Of a DNA stretch of 34,577 bases, positions 8,153-17,346 are shown piece after piece. Every line of letters begins with the position of its first letter. Position 1 is the first letter of the stretch. The position numbers were made by a program, and so were the translations under genes. This DNA comes from Desulfobulbaceae bacterium (lineage in GTDB: Bacteria > Desulfobacterota > Desulfobulbia > Desulfobulbales > Desulfocapsaceae). The notes below the pieces were generated by a model. It was not told where the DNA came from, did not search any database, and was given only the letters and a program-made list of their open reading frames with translations. The stretch lies in the NCBI GenBank assembly GCA_026988015.1, contig JALSMA010000073.1, positions 1 through 34,577 on the forward strand. The letters are read 5' to 3'.

Positions 8153-10267
8153 TCAGTGGTGGGGCTGTGACGGCTGTACAGATTGTGCCTGTATCGCTGT
8201 TATGGCCACCGTGTTAATGATATCTGCAACAAGACAGCCACGACTCAGATCATTTACAGGTTTGTTCAAACCCTGTAGAACCGGACCGATGGCAACGGCA
8301 CCTGATGAGCGCTGTACTGCCTTGTAGGTGTTGTTGCCGGTGTTGAGGTCTGGGAAAATAAAGACCGTGGCGCGGCCCGCCACAAGACTATCGGGCATCT
8401 TTGTTCTGGCTACGCTGGGTTCAATGGCGGCGTCATACTGAATGGGGCCTTCTATGAGGAGATCAGGTCTTTTCGACCTGGCTATGCTGGTGGCTTCTCT
8501 TACTTTTACAACATCTTCGCCCTTCCCGGAAGCACCTGTGGAATAGGAGAGCATGGCCACTCGTGGTTCAATGCCGAAAGTGGCTGCAGTGTCTGCAGAA
8601 GAAATTGCGATTTCAGCGAGTTGAGCAGCATTTGGGGTCGGGTTTACCGCACAGTCTCCGTAGACCAGCACCCGAGTATCGAGGCACATCAAAAAGACCG
8701 AGGAGACCACGGATATTCCAGGAATGGTTTTTATGATCTGCAGTGCGGGTCGGATAGTGTCTGCAGTTGTGTGTATGGCGCCTGAAACCATGCCGTCTGC
8801 CAGCCCTTCATGCACCATCATGGTTCCAAAGTAGGAGGAGTTACTGAGGACATCACGGGCACCGTCCGGTGTCATATTCTTATGTTTTCTCAGCTCATAG
8901 AACGTGCTGATGAATCCTTCACTGAGTGCAGAGTCAGCGGGGTCGACGAGTTTTGCAGCACTGATGTCGAGTCCGAGTGATGCGGCATGGGAGAGTATTT
9001 TTGCAGGGTTACCAAGGAGGCTTATATTCACAACATTACGTCTGAGGAGAATCTCTGTGGCCCGTAAAATTCGTTCGTCACTGGATTCCGGGAGTACAAT
9101 GTGTTTTTTATCCGAGCGGGCTCTTTCAAAGAGACCATACTCAAACATCACCGGGGTGACAGCCGTTGGAGTTGCTGCCAGTTCAATTATCTTGCTGAGT
9201 TGTCCGCTGTCAACATGGGTCTCAAAGAGTCCCAGTGCCAGAGCGATTTTACGGTCATCACCGGGATTAATAAGTGCCGGCACTGCGGCAACATTACGGG
9301 TGGTGCTATAGGTGTCGGTCTTAACACTGAGTAGAGGAATGGTCTGGTCCCGGCCTGTGAGGAGGCGCATGGTGTTGTCGCCAGGATGGAATCCTCCGGA
9401 AAGCAGTATTCCTGCAACATTTGGATAGTTTACGGAGAAGAGGGTGGAGAGTGAAGCCAGAATGATATCATCTCGGTCACCGGGTACGATAATGAGATCT
9501 CCGTCTTCCACGTGGCTGAGGAAATGTTCCATGGTCATGGCAGCGATCTTGAACCGCTTGACGATACGATCCATGCCTTCCTCACGGCCTAGAACATTGA
9601 CACAGCCAAGGGCATCACTGATATCGGCAAGGGAAGGTTTGTCCAGCTCCTCGTTTTCAGGCAGCAGGAAGACGGGAACACCGGAGGATTCGCCAGGATC
9701 GTCGAGCTCCACTTCAAGGACTCCGAGGGTGTCTTCTGCCATGCGATTCACAAAGGTGGCCAGATGCGTACAACCCGCTTCGGCAATGGCATCTTCAGTG
9801 ATCTTGATCTCCTTGGCAATGTCCCGGGGAGACTGATCCATGCCGTTTAAGACGCCGATGAAGGGACAGCCGAGGTTTTTGGCAATCTCCATATTGATGT
9901 CAACATCAAAGGCGGAGAGGAAAGAGGTGGAGTTCAGGCCCTGGCACAGGACAAAATCGTACCGTTCCTTGAGATCGTTGAGTCTCTTTATCAATTCCTC
10001 GAGGAAAAATTTGATTTTGCCTTCAGCAACAAAGGATTTTACTTCTGACGCCTCAAAGCCGTAACTCTCCTCATAGCTCATATTGGGGCAGTAGCGACCT
10101 CGAATAAGATCTATGTCAGGATCAAGATCTCTGTCTGTATCAATGACCGGCCTGAAAAAAGCAACATTTCCCACAGTGCGGCTGAGAAACTCCATCAGCC
10201 CCATGGTGACCACAAGTTTCCCGGCCTCAAGTTCAAGGGAGGCGATATAGAGAGTGTTTGCCTGCAT
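8153..10267 (-). CDS. pta: Phosphate acetyltransferase (long, three-domain form)
   Basis: Interconverts acetyl-CoA and acetyl phosphate, coupling to acetate kinase for ATP formation or acetate activation. At 704 residues it matches the long Pta form (E. coli Pta is 714). It has an N-terminal BioD-like P-loop domain (TLYIASLELEAGK), a central DRTGG-type regulatory domain and a C-terminal PTA_PTB catalytic domain from about residue 385 (KKHIVLPESSDERILRA), including SYSTGASGKG and GPIQYDAA. No ackA is in the window. It sits upstream of pyk with only 32 bp to the chosen pyk start, implying cotranscription. No clear Shine-Dalgarno precedes the ATG. Confidence 0.96.
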   Translation of the reverse strand: MQANTLYIASLELEAGKLVVTMGLMEFLSRTVGNVAFFRPVIDTDRDLDPDIDLIRGRYCPNMSYEESYGFEASEVKSFVAEGKIKFFLEELIKRLNDLKERYDFVLCQGLNSTSFLSAFDVDINMEIAKNLGCPFIGVLNGMDQSPRDIAKEIKITEDAIAEAGCTHLATFVNRMAEDTLGVLEVELDDPGESSGVPVFLLPENEELDKPSLADISDALGCVNVLGREEGMDRIVKRFKIAAMTMEHFLSHVEDGDLIIVPGDRDDIILASLSTLFSVNYPNVAGILLSGGFHPGDNTMRLLTGRDQTIPLLSVKTDTYSTTRNVAAVPALINPGDDRKIALALGLFETHVDSGQLSKIIELAATPTAVTPVMFEYGLFERARSDKKHIVLPESSDERILRATEILLRRNVVNISLLGNPAKILSHAASLGLDISAAKLVDPADSALSEGFISTFYELRKHKNMTPDGARDVLSNSSYFGTMMVHEGLADGMVSGAIHTTADTIRPALQIIKTIPGISVVSSVFLMCLDTRVLVYGDCAVNPTPNAAQLAEIAISSADTAATFGIEPRVAMLSYSTGASGKGEDVVKVREATSIARSKRPDLLIEGPIQYDAAIEPSVARTKMPDSLVAGRATVFIFPDLNTGNNTYKAVQRSSGAVAIGPVLQGLNKPVNDLSRGCLVADIINTVAITAIQAQSVQPSQPHH

Positions 10268-10374
10268 TGGTGAAAGAGTCTTTGAGAAGGTTGTGTGTTA
10301 CCTGTCGTGGCAGGGCTGGTCTTCAGAAACACAAGAGTTTTGAAGTGGCCAGACCTGTCTTTTTCTATTTGCTG

Positions 10375-11925
10375 CTATTCCCATTCTATGGTTGCCGGGG
10401 GCTTGGATGAGATATCAAAAACAACCCTGTTCACTCCACGGACTTCATTTATGATCCTGGTGGAAATTTCACCGAGAAGGTCGTATGGCAGCCTTGACCA
10501 ATCAGCGGTCATGGCATCCCGAGAATCCACGGAACGGATGGCGATAACATTTTCATAGGTGCGGTTATCTCCCATGACTCCAACCGTCTGGATGGGAAGG
10601 AGTACAGCAAAGGACTGCCATACCTTTCGGTACCATCCGCTTTTTTTCATCTCTTCAAGGACGATGACATCTGCCTTCCGGAGGATGTCGAGACGTTCCC
10701 GGTTGACATCCCCCATGATCCGAATTCCAAGGCCGGGACCGGGGAAGGGTTGCCGGTAGATGGCCTCTTCAGGTAACCCAAGTTCAAGGCCAAGATCGCG
10801 TACCTCATCTTTAAAGAGTTCACGGAGTGGCTCAATGAGATCAAGCTTCATGATTTCCGGTAGTCCACCAACGTTGTGGTGGGATTTTATGGGAGCCTCT
10901 CCCATAAATGAGACTGATTCAATCACATCAGGATAGAGGGTACCCTGAGCGAGAAAGTTTACCTCACCAAGTTTGGCTGCCTCTTCTTCAAAAATCTTAA
11001 TAAAACCGAGACCAATACGTTTTCGTTTTATCTCAGGATCAAGGACGTTGTCGAGTTCACTCAAGAAAAAATCAACAGCATCGACATGGATGACCTTGAG
11101 CTGACTTTTCTCACGGAAAAATCGTAGGATGGATTCGCTTTCACCAATACGCATAAGGCCGTTGTCCACGTAAATACAGGTGAGCTGATCTCCAATGGCT
11201 CTGTGTACGAGAGCAGCTGTGACTGAAGAGTCGACACCGCCTGAGAGAGCACAGATAACCTTGTTGCGGCCGACTTTCTCCTGGATACCCTGGACGGTGG
11301 CCTCAATAAAGGATGCCATGGTCCAGCTTGGGCTGCATTTGCAGATGCCAAAAATAAAGTTACGCAGGATGTCAGTACCAATGAGGGTATGGGCTACTTC
11401 CGGGTGGAACTGTACTGCTACAAAGGGTTTTGAGGTATGGCGCAGTGCTGCGTAAGGTGAGTGGTCGCTCACCGCTGTGGTCTCAAAACCTTCGGGGACA
11501 ACTTCAATCCGATCGCCATGGCTCATCCACACTTGATGTTGCGGGACGCCAGTCTCGAGTCCGGCAAAGAGTCCTTCGGTATATTGGACCGTGAGGTTGG
11601 CTTTTCCAAATTCTCTTTTGGCGGCATTTTCAACTTTTCCTCCAAGTTGTTGTATCATCAGTTGAGCGCCATAACAGATACCGAGAACAGGCAGGCCCAG
11701 TTTAAAAATGGCCGGATCTGAGAGGGGGGCATCATCGTCATAGACGGAGCGTGGGCCCCCTGACAGTATTATCCCTGTCGGTTTCGCGGCTTTGATGGTT
11801 TCGATGGGAGTGGAGAAGGGGTGAATCTCACAGTAGACCTTCTGCTCTCTAATACGGCGGGCGATCAGCTGGGTGGTCTGGGAACCAAAATCAAGAATCA
11901 GGATTTTTTCGTCATGGATGTTCAT
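10375..11925 (-). CDS. guaA: GMP synthase (glutamine-hydrolysing)
   Basis: Aminates XMP to GMP using glutamine and ATP, the last step of GMP synthesis. The 516 residues comprise a class I glutamine amidotransferase domain with the nucleophile cysteine in GICYGAQ and its histidine in VQFHPEV, an ATP-pyrophosphatase domain with the P-loop LSGGVDSSV, and the C-terminal dimerisation domain ([12 protein letters not shown] and the terminal PATIEWE). The length is typical. guaB lies upstream on the same strand, but a 263 bp gap holding repeat copy C separates them, which is looser than the usual guaBA operon. Confidence 0.98.
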   Translation of the reverse strand: MNIHDEKILILDFGSQTTQLIARRIREQKVYCEIHPFSTPIETIKAAKPTGIILSGGPRSVYDDDAPLSDPAIFKLGLPVLGICYGAQLMIQQLGGKVENAAKREFGKANLTVQYTEGLFAGLETGVPQHQVWMSHGDRIEVVPEGFETTAVSDHSPYAALRHTSKPFVAVQFHPEVAHTLIGTDILRNFIFGICKCSPSWTMASFIEATVQGIQEKVGRNKVICALSGGVDSSVTAALVHRAIGDQLTCIYVDNGLMRIGESESILRFFREKSQLKVIHVDAVDFFLSELDNVLDPEIKRKRIGLGFIKIFEEEAAKLGEVNFLAQGTLYPDVIESVSFMGEAPIKSHHNVGGLPEIMKLDLIEPLRELFKDEVRDLGLELGLPEEAIYRQPFPGPGLGIRIMGDVNRERLDILRKADVIVLEEMKKSGWYRKVWQSFAVLLPIQTVGVMGDNRTYENVIAIRSVDSRDAMTADWSRLPYDLLGEISTRIINEVRGVNRVVFDISSKPPATIEWE

Positions 11926-11999
11926 AATAGTGAGGTCAGCGGTTGTTGATACTCCCTCTGACTATATCTTGCTTGGGTTTGTATTTGATTGGATTTCAG

Positions 12000-12166
12000 T
12001 TGTTGATGGACTCGTAAAAATTTATCATCTCCTTCGTTACGTGCCCTCTAGGAAGTGCCCCAGGGGTACAATTCTTATCTTTTCAACGTAGCTCAGTACG
12101 CCGAGAAAATAAGAAATCTTTGTGCCTCGGATAGGAAGTTTTTTACAAATCCGTCCAGTTTCTGGC
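12000..12166. repeat. Dispersed nested-palindrome repeat, copy C (inverted, diverged)
   Basis: A diverged copy in the opposite orientation to A and B. Reading plus, it begins GATGGACTCGTAAAAA, continues with CTCCTTCGTTACG, contains CCCCAGGGGTAC near the centre and ends GTGCCTCGGATAGGAAG followed by TTTTTTACAAATCCGTCC. The reverse complement of copy B has the matching blocks TGATGACGTCGTAAAAA, CACCTGCTTCGTTGC and GCGCCTCGCATCTGAAGG followed by TTTTTACTTATCCATC, in the same order. The outer arms ACTCGTAAAAA and TTTTTTACAAAT are imperfect inverted repeats. It occupies most of the guaB-guaA gap, so transcripts of that operon would carry a foldable spacer. Confidence 0.6.
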
Positions 12167-12188
12167 ATGTGTAAGAGACCATCAGTTG

Positions 12189-13652
12189 TTATGCGGTACG
12201 GTAATTAGGGGCTTCCTTGGTAATAATGACATCGTGGACATGGGACTCACGAAGTCCGGAAGCAGAAATTTTCACAAATCTGGCTTTTTGGCGCAGTTCT
12301 TCAATTGTTGCTGCCCCTACATATCCCATTCCTGAGCGGAGGCCGCCTAGGAGCTGATAGATAACACTGGAGAGTGGGCCACGGTAAGGAACTTTTCCTT
12401 CAATTCCTTCAGGAACAAGTTTGGATTGACTGGAAACCTCTGACTGGAAGTATCTGTCCGAAGAACCTTTACGCATGGCACCAAGTGACCCCATCCCGCG
12501 ATAGCCTTTGTAAGTTCGACCCTGATAGAGGAAAGTGTCACTAGGTGTCTCATCGGTTCCGGCAAAGAGGGAGCCGATCATGATGGCGTGGGCACCACCG
12601 CCGATGGCCTTGGCCAGTTCTCCCGAATGCTTTATACCTCCATCGGATATGATGGGAACATTATATTTTGATGCGACAGCCACAGCCTTTTTAATGGCGG
12701 TCATCTGGGGAACACCAACGCCGGCAACAATTCTTGTGGTACAGATGGAGCCGGGACCGACACCAACCTTTACGCAGTTGGCACCAGCTTTGATAAGCGC
12801 CTCAGTGCCCTCACCGGTTGCTACATTTCCTGCAATGATCTGGAGCTCTGGGAATGCACTTCTTATTTTCGCAACCGCCTTGAGTACCCCCTGAGAATGT
12901 CCGTGGGCAGAATCAACCACCACAATGTCGACACCTGCGTTAACCAGCTTCTGGGCATTTTCCTCAAGATCAATGCCAACACCAAGTGCTGCTCCCACAA
13001 GGAGTCTGCCAAAGTCATCTTTGGCCGCCAGGGGATATTTTTTTATCTTTTCAAGATCCTTAATGGTAATCAGACCGCTGAGGATGCCATCATCGTCAAC
13101 CACCAGTAGTTTTTCAATGCGATGTTCGTGGAGCAGGGCTTTGGAATGCTCAAGGTCAATGCCGACTTTCGCTGTGACCAGGTTTTTACTGGTCATGACA
13201 TCGCCTACACGCAAGCCGTCATCTGATACAAAGCGAAGATCACGGTTGGTAACAATGCCGACAAGCTTTCCATCGCGGAGAACGGGAAGACCAGAGATTT
13301 TATATTTTGCCATGATCTTTTCAACTTCGGCAACGGAATGGGTTTCCTTGACGGTGATGGGATCAATGATCATTCCGGATTCAGACTTTTTGACCCGTTC
13401 AACCTCTTTGGCCTGGGACTCAATGGACATATTCTTGTGGATAATACCAAGGCCGCCTTCCCTGGCCATGGCAATGGCAGTTCTATGTTCGGTCACCGAA
13501 TCCATTGCTGCACTGATCAGTGGAGCATTCAGGTGAATAGTCTGAGTCAGCTGGGTGGCAAGGGACACTTCGCTGGGGAGGACCTGGGAGGCTGCAGGGC
13601 AGAGGAGCAGGTCGTCAAACGTAAGGGCAACTTCTATATTGTCAGGTAACAT
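12189..13652 (-). CDS. guaB: IMP dehydrogenase
   Basis: Oxidises IMP to XMP with NAD+, the committed step of guanine nucleotide synthesis. The 487 residues hold the catalytic barrel with a pair of CBS domains inserted at about 90-205. The catalytic-loop motif [11 protein letters not shown] carries the nucleophilic cysteine. [16 protein letters not shown] and the flap/monovalent-cation regions are present. The start follows AAAGGAGCTCTC, a strong ribosome binding site. Promoter sequence should lie in 13653-13920 upstream; I could not fix a convincing -35/-10 pair. Confidence 0.98.
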   Translation of the reverse strand: MLPDNIEVALTFDDLLLCPAASQVLPSEVSLATQLTQTIHLNAPLISAAMDSVTEHRTAIAMAREGGLGIIHKNMSIESQAKEVERVKKSESGMIIDPITVKETHSVAEVEKIMAKYKISGLPVLRDGKLVGIVTNRDLRFVSDDGLRVGDVMTSKNLVTAKVGIDLEHSKALLHEHRIEKLLVVDDDGILSGLITIKDLEKIKKYPLAAKDDFGRLLVGAALGVGIDLEENAQKLVNAGVDIVVVDSAHGHSQGVLKAVAKIRSAFPELQIIAGNVATGEGTEALIKAGANCVKVGVGPGSICTTRIVAGVGVPQMTAIKKAVAVASKYNVPIISDGGIKHSGELAKAIGGGAHAIMIGSLFAGTDETPSDTFLYQGRTYKGYRGMGSLGAMRKGSSDRYFQSEVSSQSKLVPEGIEGKVPYRGPLSSVIYQLLGGLRSGMGYVGAATIEELRQKARFVKISASGLRESHVHDVIITKEAPNYRTA

Positions 13653-13920
13653 GAGAGCTCCTTTTTTTCAGAATTCAAATGAAAAATGGGATGAAATAGA
13701 CTAGTATACTAATCTTTTGTCTACTTTATTCGATATGTTTTGGTGGAGCATTGCAGCACAAACCCATTCTAGCATTGAAGCTGAAAAGATCAAAACTTTA
13801 TTCGGCCCTAGGCGTAACTATTTGAGTGATGTGTTTTAGATGCAGGCTGCCTGGTCGTATTTAGTGCAAATCCGTGGCTAGTTTACTCTGTGCCGCAGAT
13901 TTAAGTTTTTCCTTACAATG

Positions 13921-14091
13921 TCAAGTGGGACAATCTCATAAAAAGGTCAATTGATTGACAGATGGATAAGTAAAAACCTTCAGATGCGAGGCGCGTATTT
14001 TTTATTTTATTTCATTGTACCAGGGTACGTCGTAATTGAACATAAAATGCAGCAACGAAGCAGGTGAAGATTTTTTACGACGTCATCAAGT
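13921..14091. repeat. Dispersed nested-palindrome repeat, copy B
   Basis: The best-preserved copy. The centre is an exact palindrome, GTACC-AG-GGTAC (14017-14028), followed by GTCGTAA. Flanking it are CCTTCAGATGCGAGGCGCG on the left and CGAAGCAGGTGAAG on the right, which partly pair. The outer arms are CTCATAAAAAGG (left) and TTTTTTACGACGTCATC (right). It lies between the divergent guaB and yciO genes and ends about 30 bp before the yciO start, so it overlaps the likely yciO promoter or leader. The rest of the 471 bp gap (13653-13920) is AT-rich and shows no gene. Confidence 0.7.
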
Positions 14092-14123
14092 GTACTCTAT
14101 TTAAAGAGAGAGGAGATTTATAA

Positions 14124-14735
14124 ATGTTGCTTGAAATAAATCCGGATAATCCGCAGCAGAGGTTGATTCAGCAGGTGGTGGAGCGGCTGAAACGTGGAGC
14201 CGTTATCTGTTATCCCACTGACACCGGGTATGGCATCGGGTGTGATTTTTCCTGTCAAAAGGCTGTTAAGAAGATTATTCAGATCAAAAAACGTCCCAAA
14301 GGAAAGCCCTTTTCCTTTATGTGTTCAGATCTTAAGCATATCAGTAAGTATGCCCACGTCTCCAACGTTGCCTATCGTCTTCTAAAAAAAAATCTCCCGG
14401 GGCCTTACACATTTGTTTTGCCGGGAACAAAAATAGTTCCGAAGTCCATGGTGACAAAACAAAAAACCGTGGGTATCAGAGTTCCTGAGAATGCAATCTG
14501 CCGAATGCTCCTTGAAACTCTCGGAAGTCCAATCATTAACACCTCTCTTCCCGTTGAGGAGGGTGAACCCAGTATCACCGCTCCATGGGATATTGATAAC
14601 CACTACGGCAAACAGGTTGATCTGATTGTGGATGGAGGGGATGTGTATACTGATCCCTCATCCCTTGTCGACCTGACCGGTGACCACCCTGTGGTTCTGC
14701 GGGAAGGAAAAGGGGATGTAACCCCTTTTATGTAG
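14124..14735 (+). CDS. yciO: YciO-type Sua5/YrdC family protein
   Basis: A 203-residue single-domain YrdC-fold protein. Family members that make the tRNA t6A precursor use threonine, bicarbonate and ATP. The YciO branch is related but its physiological role is less settled. The sequence follows E. coli YciO closely in layout: NPDNPQQRLI near the start, YPTDTGYGIGCD, KGKPFSFMC, LPGPYTFVLPGT, the VGIRVP strand, TSLP and a VVLREGKGDV ending. It lacks the extra C-terminal Sua5 domain. The start is well supported by AGGAG eight bases upstream. A strong hairpin immediately follows the stop. Confidence 0.92.
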   Translation: MLLEINPDNPQQRLIQQVVERLKRGAVICYPTDTGYGIGCDFSCQKAVKKIIQIKKRPKGKPFSFMCSDLKHISKYAHVSNVAYRLLKKNLPGPYTFVLPGTKIVPKSMVTKQKTVGIRVPENAICRMLLETLGSPIINTSLPVEEGEPSITAPWDIDNHYGKQVDLIVDGGDVYTDPSSLVDLTGDHPVVLREGKGDVTPFM

Positions 14736-14739
14736 TCAT

Positions 14740-14772
14740 CCCTGCGGAGGGCTGTCTTAGCCCTCCGCAGGG
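14740..14772. terminator. Bidirectional terminator between yciO and ihfB
   Basis: A perfect 14-bp GC-rich inverted repeat: arms 14740-14753 (CCCTGCGGAGGGCT) and 14759-14772 (AGCCCTCCGCAGGG) with a 5-nt loop. It is followed on the plus strand by the pyrimidine-rich TTCTTTCCCTC. It begins 4 bp after the yciO stop and ends 10 bp before the convergent ihfB stop. It should therefore end plus-strand transcription and may also act on the minus strand, where the following tract is not U-rich. Confidence 0.85.
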
Positions 14773-14782
14773 TTCTTTCCCT

Positions 14783-15061
14783 CTATTCCTTAATGAGTGC
14801 TTCCTTGAGGGATTTGCTCATGGTGAAATGGATGGTTTTACGCTCAGGAATGTTCATTATGGTTCCTGTTTTGGGGTTCTTGGTGCAGCGTGCCTTCCGT
14901 TTTCTCACGGCAAAACTTCCAAACCCCCTGAGCTCAATACGACGATCTTCCTTTAATGCATCTTCCATGGTCTTGAGCATGATGTCGAGGGCAATGGTCA
15001 CATCATTTTTGTGGAGAGACAGCTCGTTGCTTACTTCATTGACAAGTTCTTTTTTTAGCAT
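14783..15061 (-). CDS. ihfB: HU/IHF-family DNA-bending protein, probably integration host factor beta
   Basis: A 92-residue histone-like protein. The DNA-binding arm motif is GFGSFAVRKRKARCTKNPKTG, and the C-terminal IHFTMSKSLKEAL matches the last strand and helix of the family. IHF bends DNA as an alpha/beta heterodimer; HU is homologous and less specific. I favour IHF beta because the gene lies directly downstream of rpsA, the conserved rpsA-ihfB order of proteobacteria, and because RRIELRGFGSF resembles IHF beta. Plain HU cannot be ruled out. A strong hairpin terminator lies between rpsA and this gene, so it probably has its own promoter or relies on readthrough. Confidence 0.88.
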   Translation of the reverse strand: MLKKELVNEVSNELSLHKNDVTIALDIMLKTMEDALKEDRRIELRGFGSFAVRKRKARCTKNPKTGTIMNIPERKTIHFTMSKSLKEALIKE

Positions 15062-15255
15062 GGTTATTACTTATATGCCTGTGTGGCAGTAGAAAATGTA
15101 TAATTGAAATGTTTACCGATTGCCAAAGAGGCCAGCGGCAAGTATTCCTGGGATGCTGTAACAGTTTTCAGAGCCCGGTATCTTCTGGCGACTGCAATGT
15201 GGATGAGTTTCGCTTTGGATAATGGCGGCCGGATAATAATTACAGATTCAGATAT

Positions 15256-15304
15256 AAAAAAGGTTGTTTTACCGATGGTGAAGTTCACCATCGGTAAAAC
15301 AACC
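15256..15304 (-). terminator. rpsA rho-independent terminator
   Basis: A perfect 21-bp inverted repeat with arms 15262-15282 and 15284-15304 and a one-base centre (in practice a small loop around AAGTT). Read on the minus strand, downstream of the rpsA stop at 15332, the hairpin is followed by six U residues (15261-15256) and then UAUAUC. This is the classical intrinsic terminator layout, with an unusually long perfect stem. Confidence 0.9.
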
Positions 15305-15331
15305 TGTGGGTCTTAGGTTACGATTGACAGT

Positions 15332-17071
15332 TTACTTCTCTTCGGATGTTTCCTCGCTGTTATCGTCTCCTGCAGCTGCTTTGAGCAGGTCGCCAAAGGT
15401 GGAAGGTGCAGCAGCTTCTGCCTCTTCTTTCTTTTTGGCGTAGTTCTCAGCAGCACCTTCCTCTCCGTCCTCTTCGAGAGTTTTGATGGAGAGACCGATT
15501 TTTCTGTCCTTGGCAGACACATTGATAACAATGGCTTTCAGAGTGTCTCCTACTTCGTACATTCCAACTGGAGTTTTGATTTTGTCCTTGGAAATCTCAG
15601 AGACGTGAACCAAACCTTCGATGCCTTCTTCAAGCTGAACAAATACACCAAAATCGGTGACGTTGGTGATCTTTCCTTCGATGATGGTTCCTGAAGGATA
15701 GTTGTTATAAGCAGCCTGCCATGGATCCGGTTCAAGCTGTTTGATACCGAGGGAGAAACGCTCGTGTTCTTTGTCAATCTTCAGGACAACGGCCTGGATA
15801 GTTTCACCCTTGGAGTATTTCTCTGAAGGATGTTTGATGCGCTCGGTCCAGGAAAGATCAGATACATGGATCAATCCATCAATGCCTTCCTCGATACCAA
15901 TGAATATACCAAAGTCTGTGATGTTTTTGACTTTTCCTTCAATAACTGAACCAACTGGATAGTTGTCTGTCACCAGATCCCATGGGTTAGGGAGAAGCTG
16001 CTTCATACCCAGTGAAATACGTTTGGTCTCAGGTTCGATATTTAGAACCATGATCTCTACTTCATCACCAACGGTAACCATCTTGGATGGATGGCGCGGT
16101 TTCTTTGACCAAGTCATTTCAGATACATGAATAAGCCCTTCAACGCCTTCTTCAAGTTCTACAAAGACACCGTAATCGGTTATGGAAACGACTTTACCCA
16201 TGGTTTTCTCGCCAACGGGGAAACGCTCTGCAACAGTTGCCCATGGATCAGCTTTGAGCTGCTTGACACCAAGGGATACTCTGTCGTGTTCTTTGTCGTA
16301 CTTGAGAACTTTGACCTCCAGTTCCTGACCAACTTTGTAGAGCTTAGCAGGATGGGAAACACGCCCCCAGGAAAGGTCTGTGATATGACAGAGGCCGTCC
16401 ATGCCGCCCATGTCGATGAAGAGACCGTAATCGGTGATATTGGTAATTGCTCCTTTGATGATCTGTCCTTCTTCCAGGACCGAGCGCATCTTCTCACGAA
16501 GTTTGGCGCGGGCCTCTTCGAGGATTGCACGGCGGGAGATAACTACATTGTTGCGTTTACGGTTGAACTTGAGAATCTTGAAGTCAAAAGATTCGCCAAT
16601 GAGAGCATCGAGGTCTTTAACGGGGCGCAGATCGATCTGAGAATAGGGGAGGAAAGCGGGTACGCCGATGTTGACGGACATGCCGCCTTTAACGCGATTT
16701 TCAATTTTTCCTTCAATGGTACCGTCTGCTTCCTGAATCTTGGCGATATCTTCCCATACCTTGATGGCTATGGCTTTGTCCCGTGACAGCAGGAGGCCAC
16801 CTTCATCTTTGCGGCGTTCCACAAATACTTCAAAAGTGTCGCCAACATTGAATTCAATTCCTTCGTCCAGCTGGAATTCGGATTTGGCAATGTAGCTCTC
16901 AGCCTTGTCTCCGACATCTACGAGGACATAGTCGTCCACAGTACCGATGATGGTACCGATGGTAACGTCACCAACGTTAACCACTGTATTGTTCTCTTCC
17001 ATTTCGAAGAGTTCCGCAAAGCTCATCTCTTCGTCGTTGTCCGGGGTTGTTTGTTTAAGTTCCTCTGTCAT
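15332..17071 (-). CDS. rpsA: 30S ribosomal protein S1
   Basis: A 579-residue S1 with six S1 (OB-fold) domains at about 35-98, 115-180, 201-271, 286-358, 373-445 and 460-530. Domains 3-6 show the repeated ITDYGxF/ITDFGxF and GLxHVS/GLCHIT cores and end in SLGxKQL. The first two, more diverged domains are those that anchor S1 to the ribosome in E. coli; domains 3-6 bind mRNA. The protein has an acidic N-terminal tail (DNDEEMSFAELFE) and a low-complexity acidic C-tail. A good promoter (17209-17237) and an intrinsic terminator bracket it as its own transcription unit. Confidence 0.98.
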   Translation of the reverse strand: MTEELKQTTPDNDEEMSFAELFEMEENNTVVNVGDVTIGTIIGTVDDYVLVDVGDKAESYIAKSEFQLDEGIEFNVGDTFEVFVERRKDEGGLLLSRDKAIAIKVWEDIAKIQEADGTIEGKIENRVKGGMSVNIGVPAFLPYSQIDLRPVKDLDALIGESFDFKILKFNRKRNNVVISRRAILEEARAKLREKMRSVLEEGQIIKGAITNITDYGLFIDMGGMDGLCHITDLSWGRVSHPAKLYKVGQELEVKVLKYDKEHDRVSLGVKQLKADPWATVAERFPVGEKTMGKVVSITDYGVFVELEEGVEGLIHVSEMTWSKKPRHPSKMVTVGDEVEIMVLNIEPETKRISLGMKQLLPNPWDLVTDNYPVGSVIEGKVKNITDFGIFIGIEEGIDGLIHVSDLSWTERIKHPSEKYSKGETIQAVVLKIDKEHERFSLGIKQLEPDPWQAAYNNYPSGTIIEGKITNVTDFGVFVQLEEGIEGLVHVSEISKDKIKTPVGMYEVGDTLKAIVINVSAKDRKIGLSIKTLEEDGEEGAAENYAKKKEEAEAAAPSTFGDLLKAAAGDDNSEETSEEK

Positions 17072-17130
17072 GGGCTTCTACTCTTCCAGCGGCCTGAATG
17101 ATTCGGCCAGGTTGTTAAGGTTGTTATTTT

Positions 17131-17148
17131 GTCAATGAAATCATTGAC
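17131..17148. repeat. 18-bp palindrome in the rpsA leader
   Basis: The sequence GTCAATGA-AA-TCATTGAC is an exact palindrome with a 2-bp centre. It lies between the predicted rpsA promoter and the start codon, ending 60 bp upstream of the ATG. It could be an RNA hairpin in the leader, for example for S1 autoregulation, or a protein-binding operator. Function is inference only. Confidence 0.5.
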
Positions 17149-17208
17149 TCTAAAATTGAAGAAAGGCCACAGCACAATGCCGTAACCTCGCATCTTGTAA
17201 AACCCTAC

Positions 17209-17237
17209 CTTATAGCAAAATTAAAATGGAAAGACAA
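17209..17237 (-). promoter_or_regulatory. Sigma-70-type promoter for rpsA
   Basis: On the minus strand a -35 TTGTCT (17237-17232) and -10 TATAAG (17214-17209) are separated by exactly 17 bp. They lie about 140 bp upstream of the rpsA start, giving a leader that includes the palindrome at 17131-17148. Confidence 0.6.
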
Positions 17238-17346
17238 GAACTTCTTGGGGGGAGTGATCAAAAAAATCAGGCCGTGGTTATAGGTGAACTTGAGCGGTTT
17301 CGTCTTGCTGTGTTTTTGGGGGAACTTTCCCTGTTGGTCTGCTGGC

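Noticed and set aside
12925-13536. Plus-strand 203-codon frame inside guaB
   Set aside because: It is a shadow frame antisense to the well-conserved IMP dehydrogenase, with Ser/Arg-rich composition typical of such shadows.
13703-13708. TATACT on the minus strand as the guaB -10
   Set aside because: No acceptable -35 hexamer lies at 16-18 bp, so the promoter cannot be supported.
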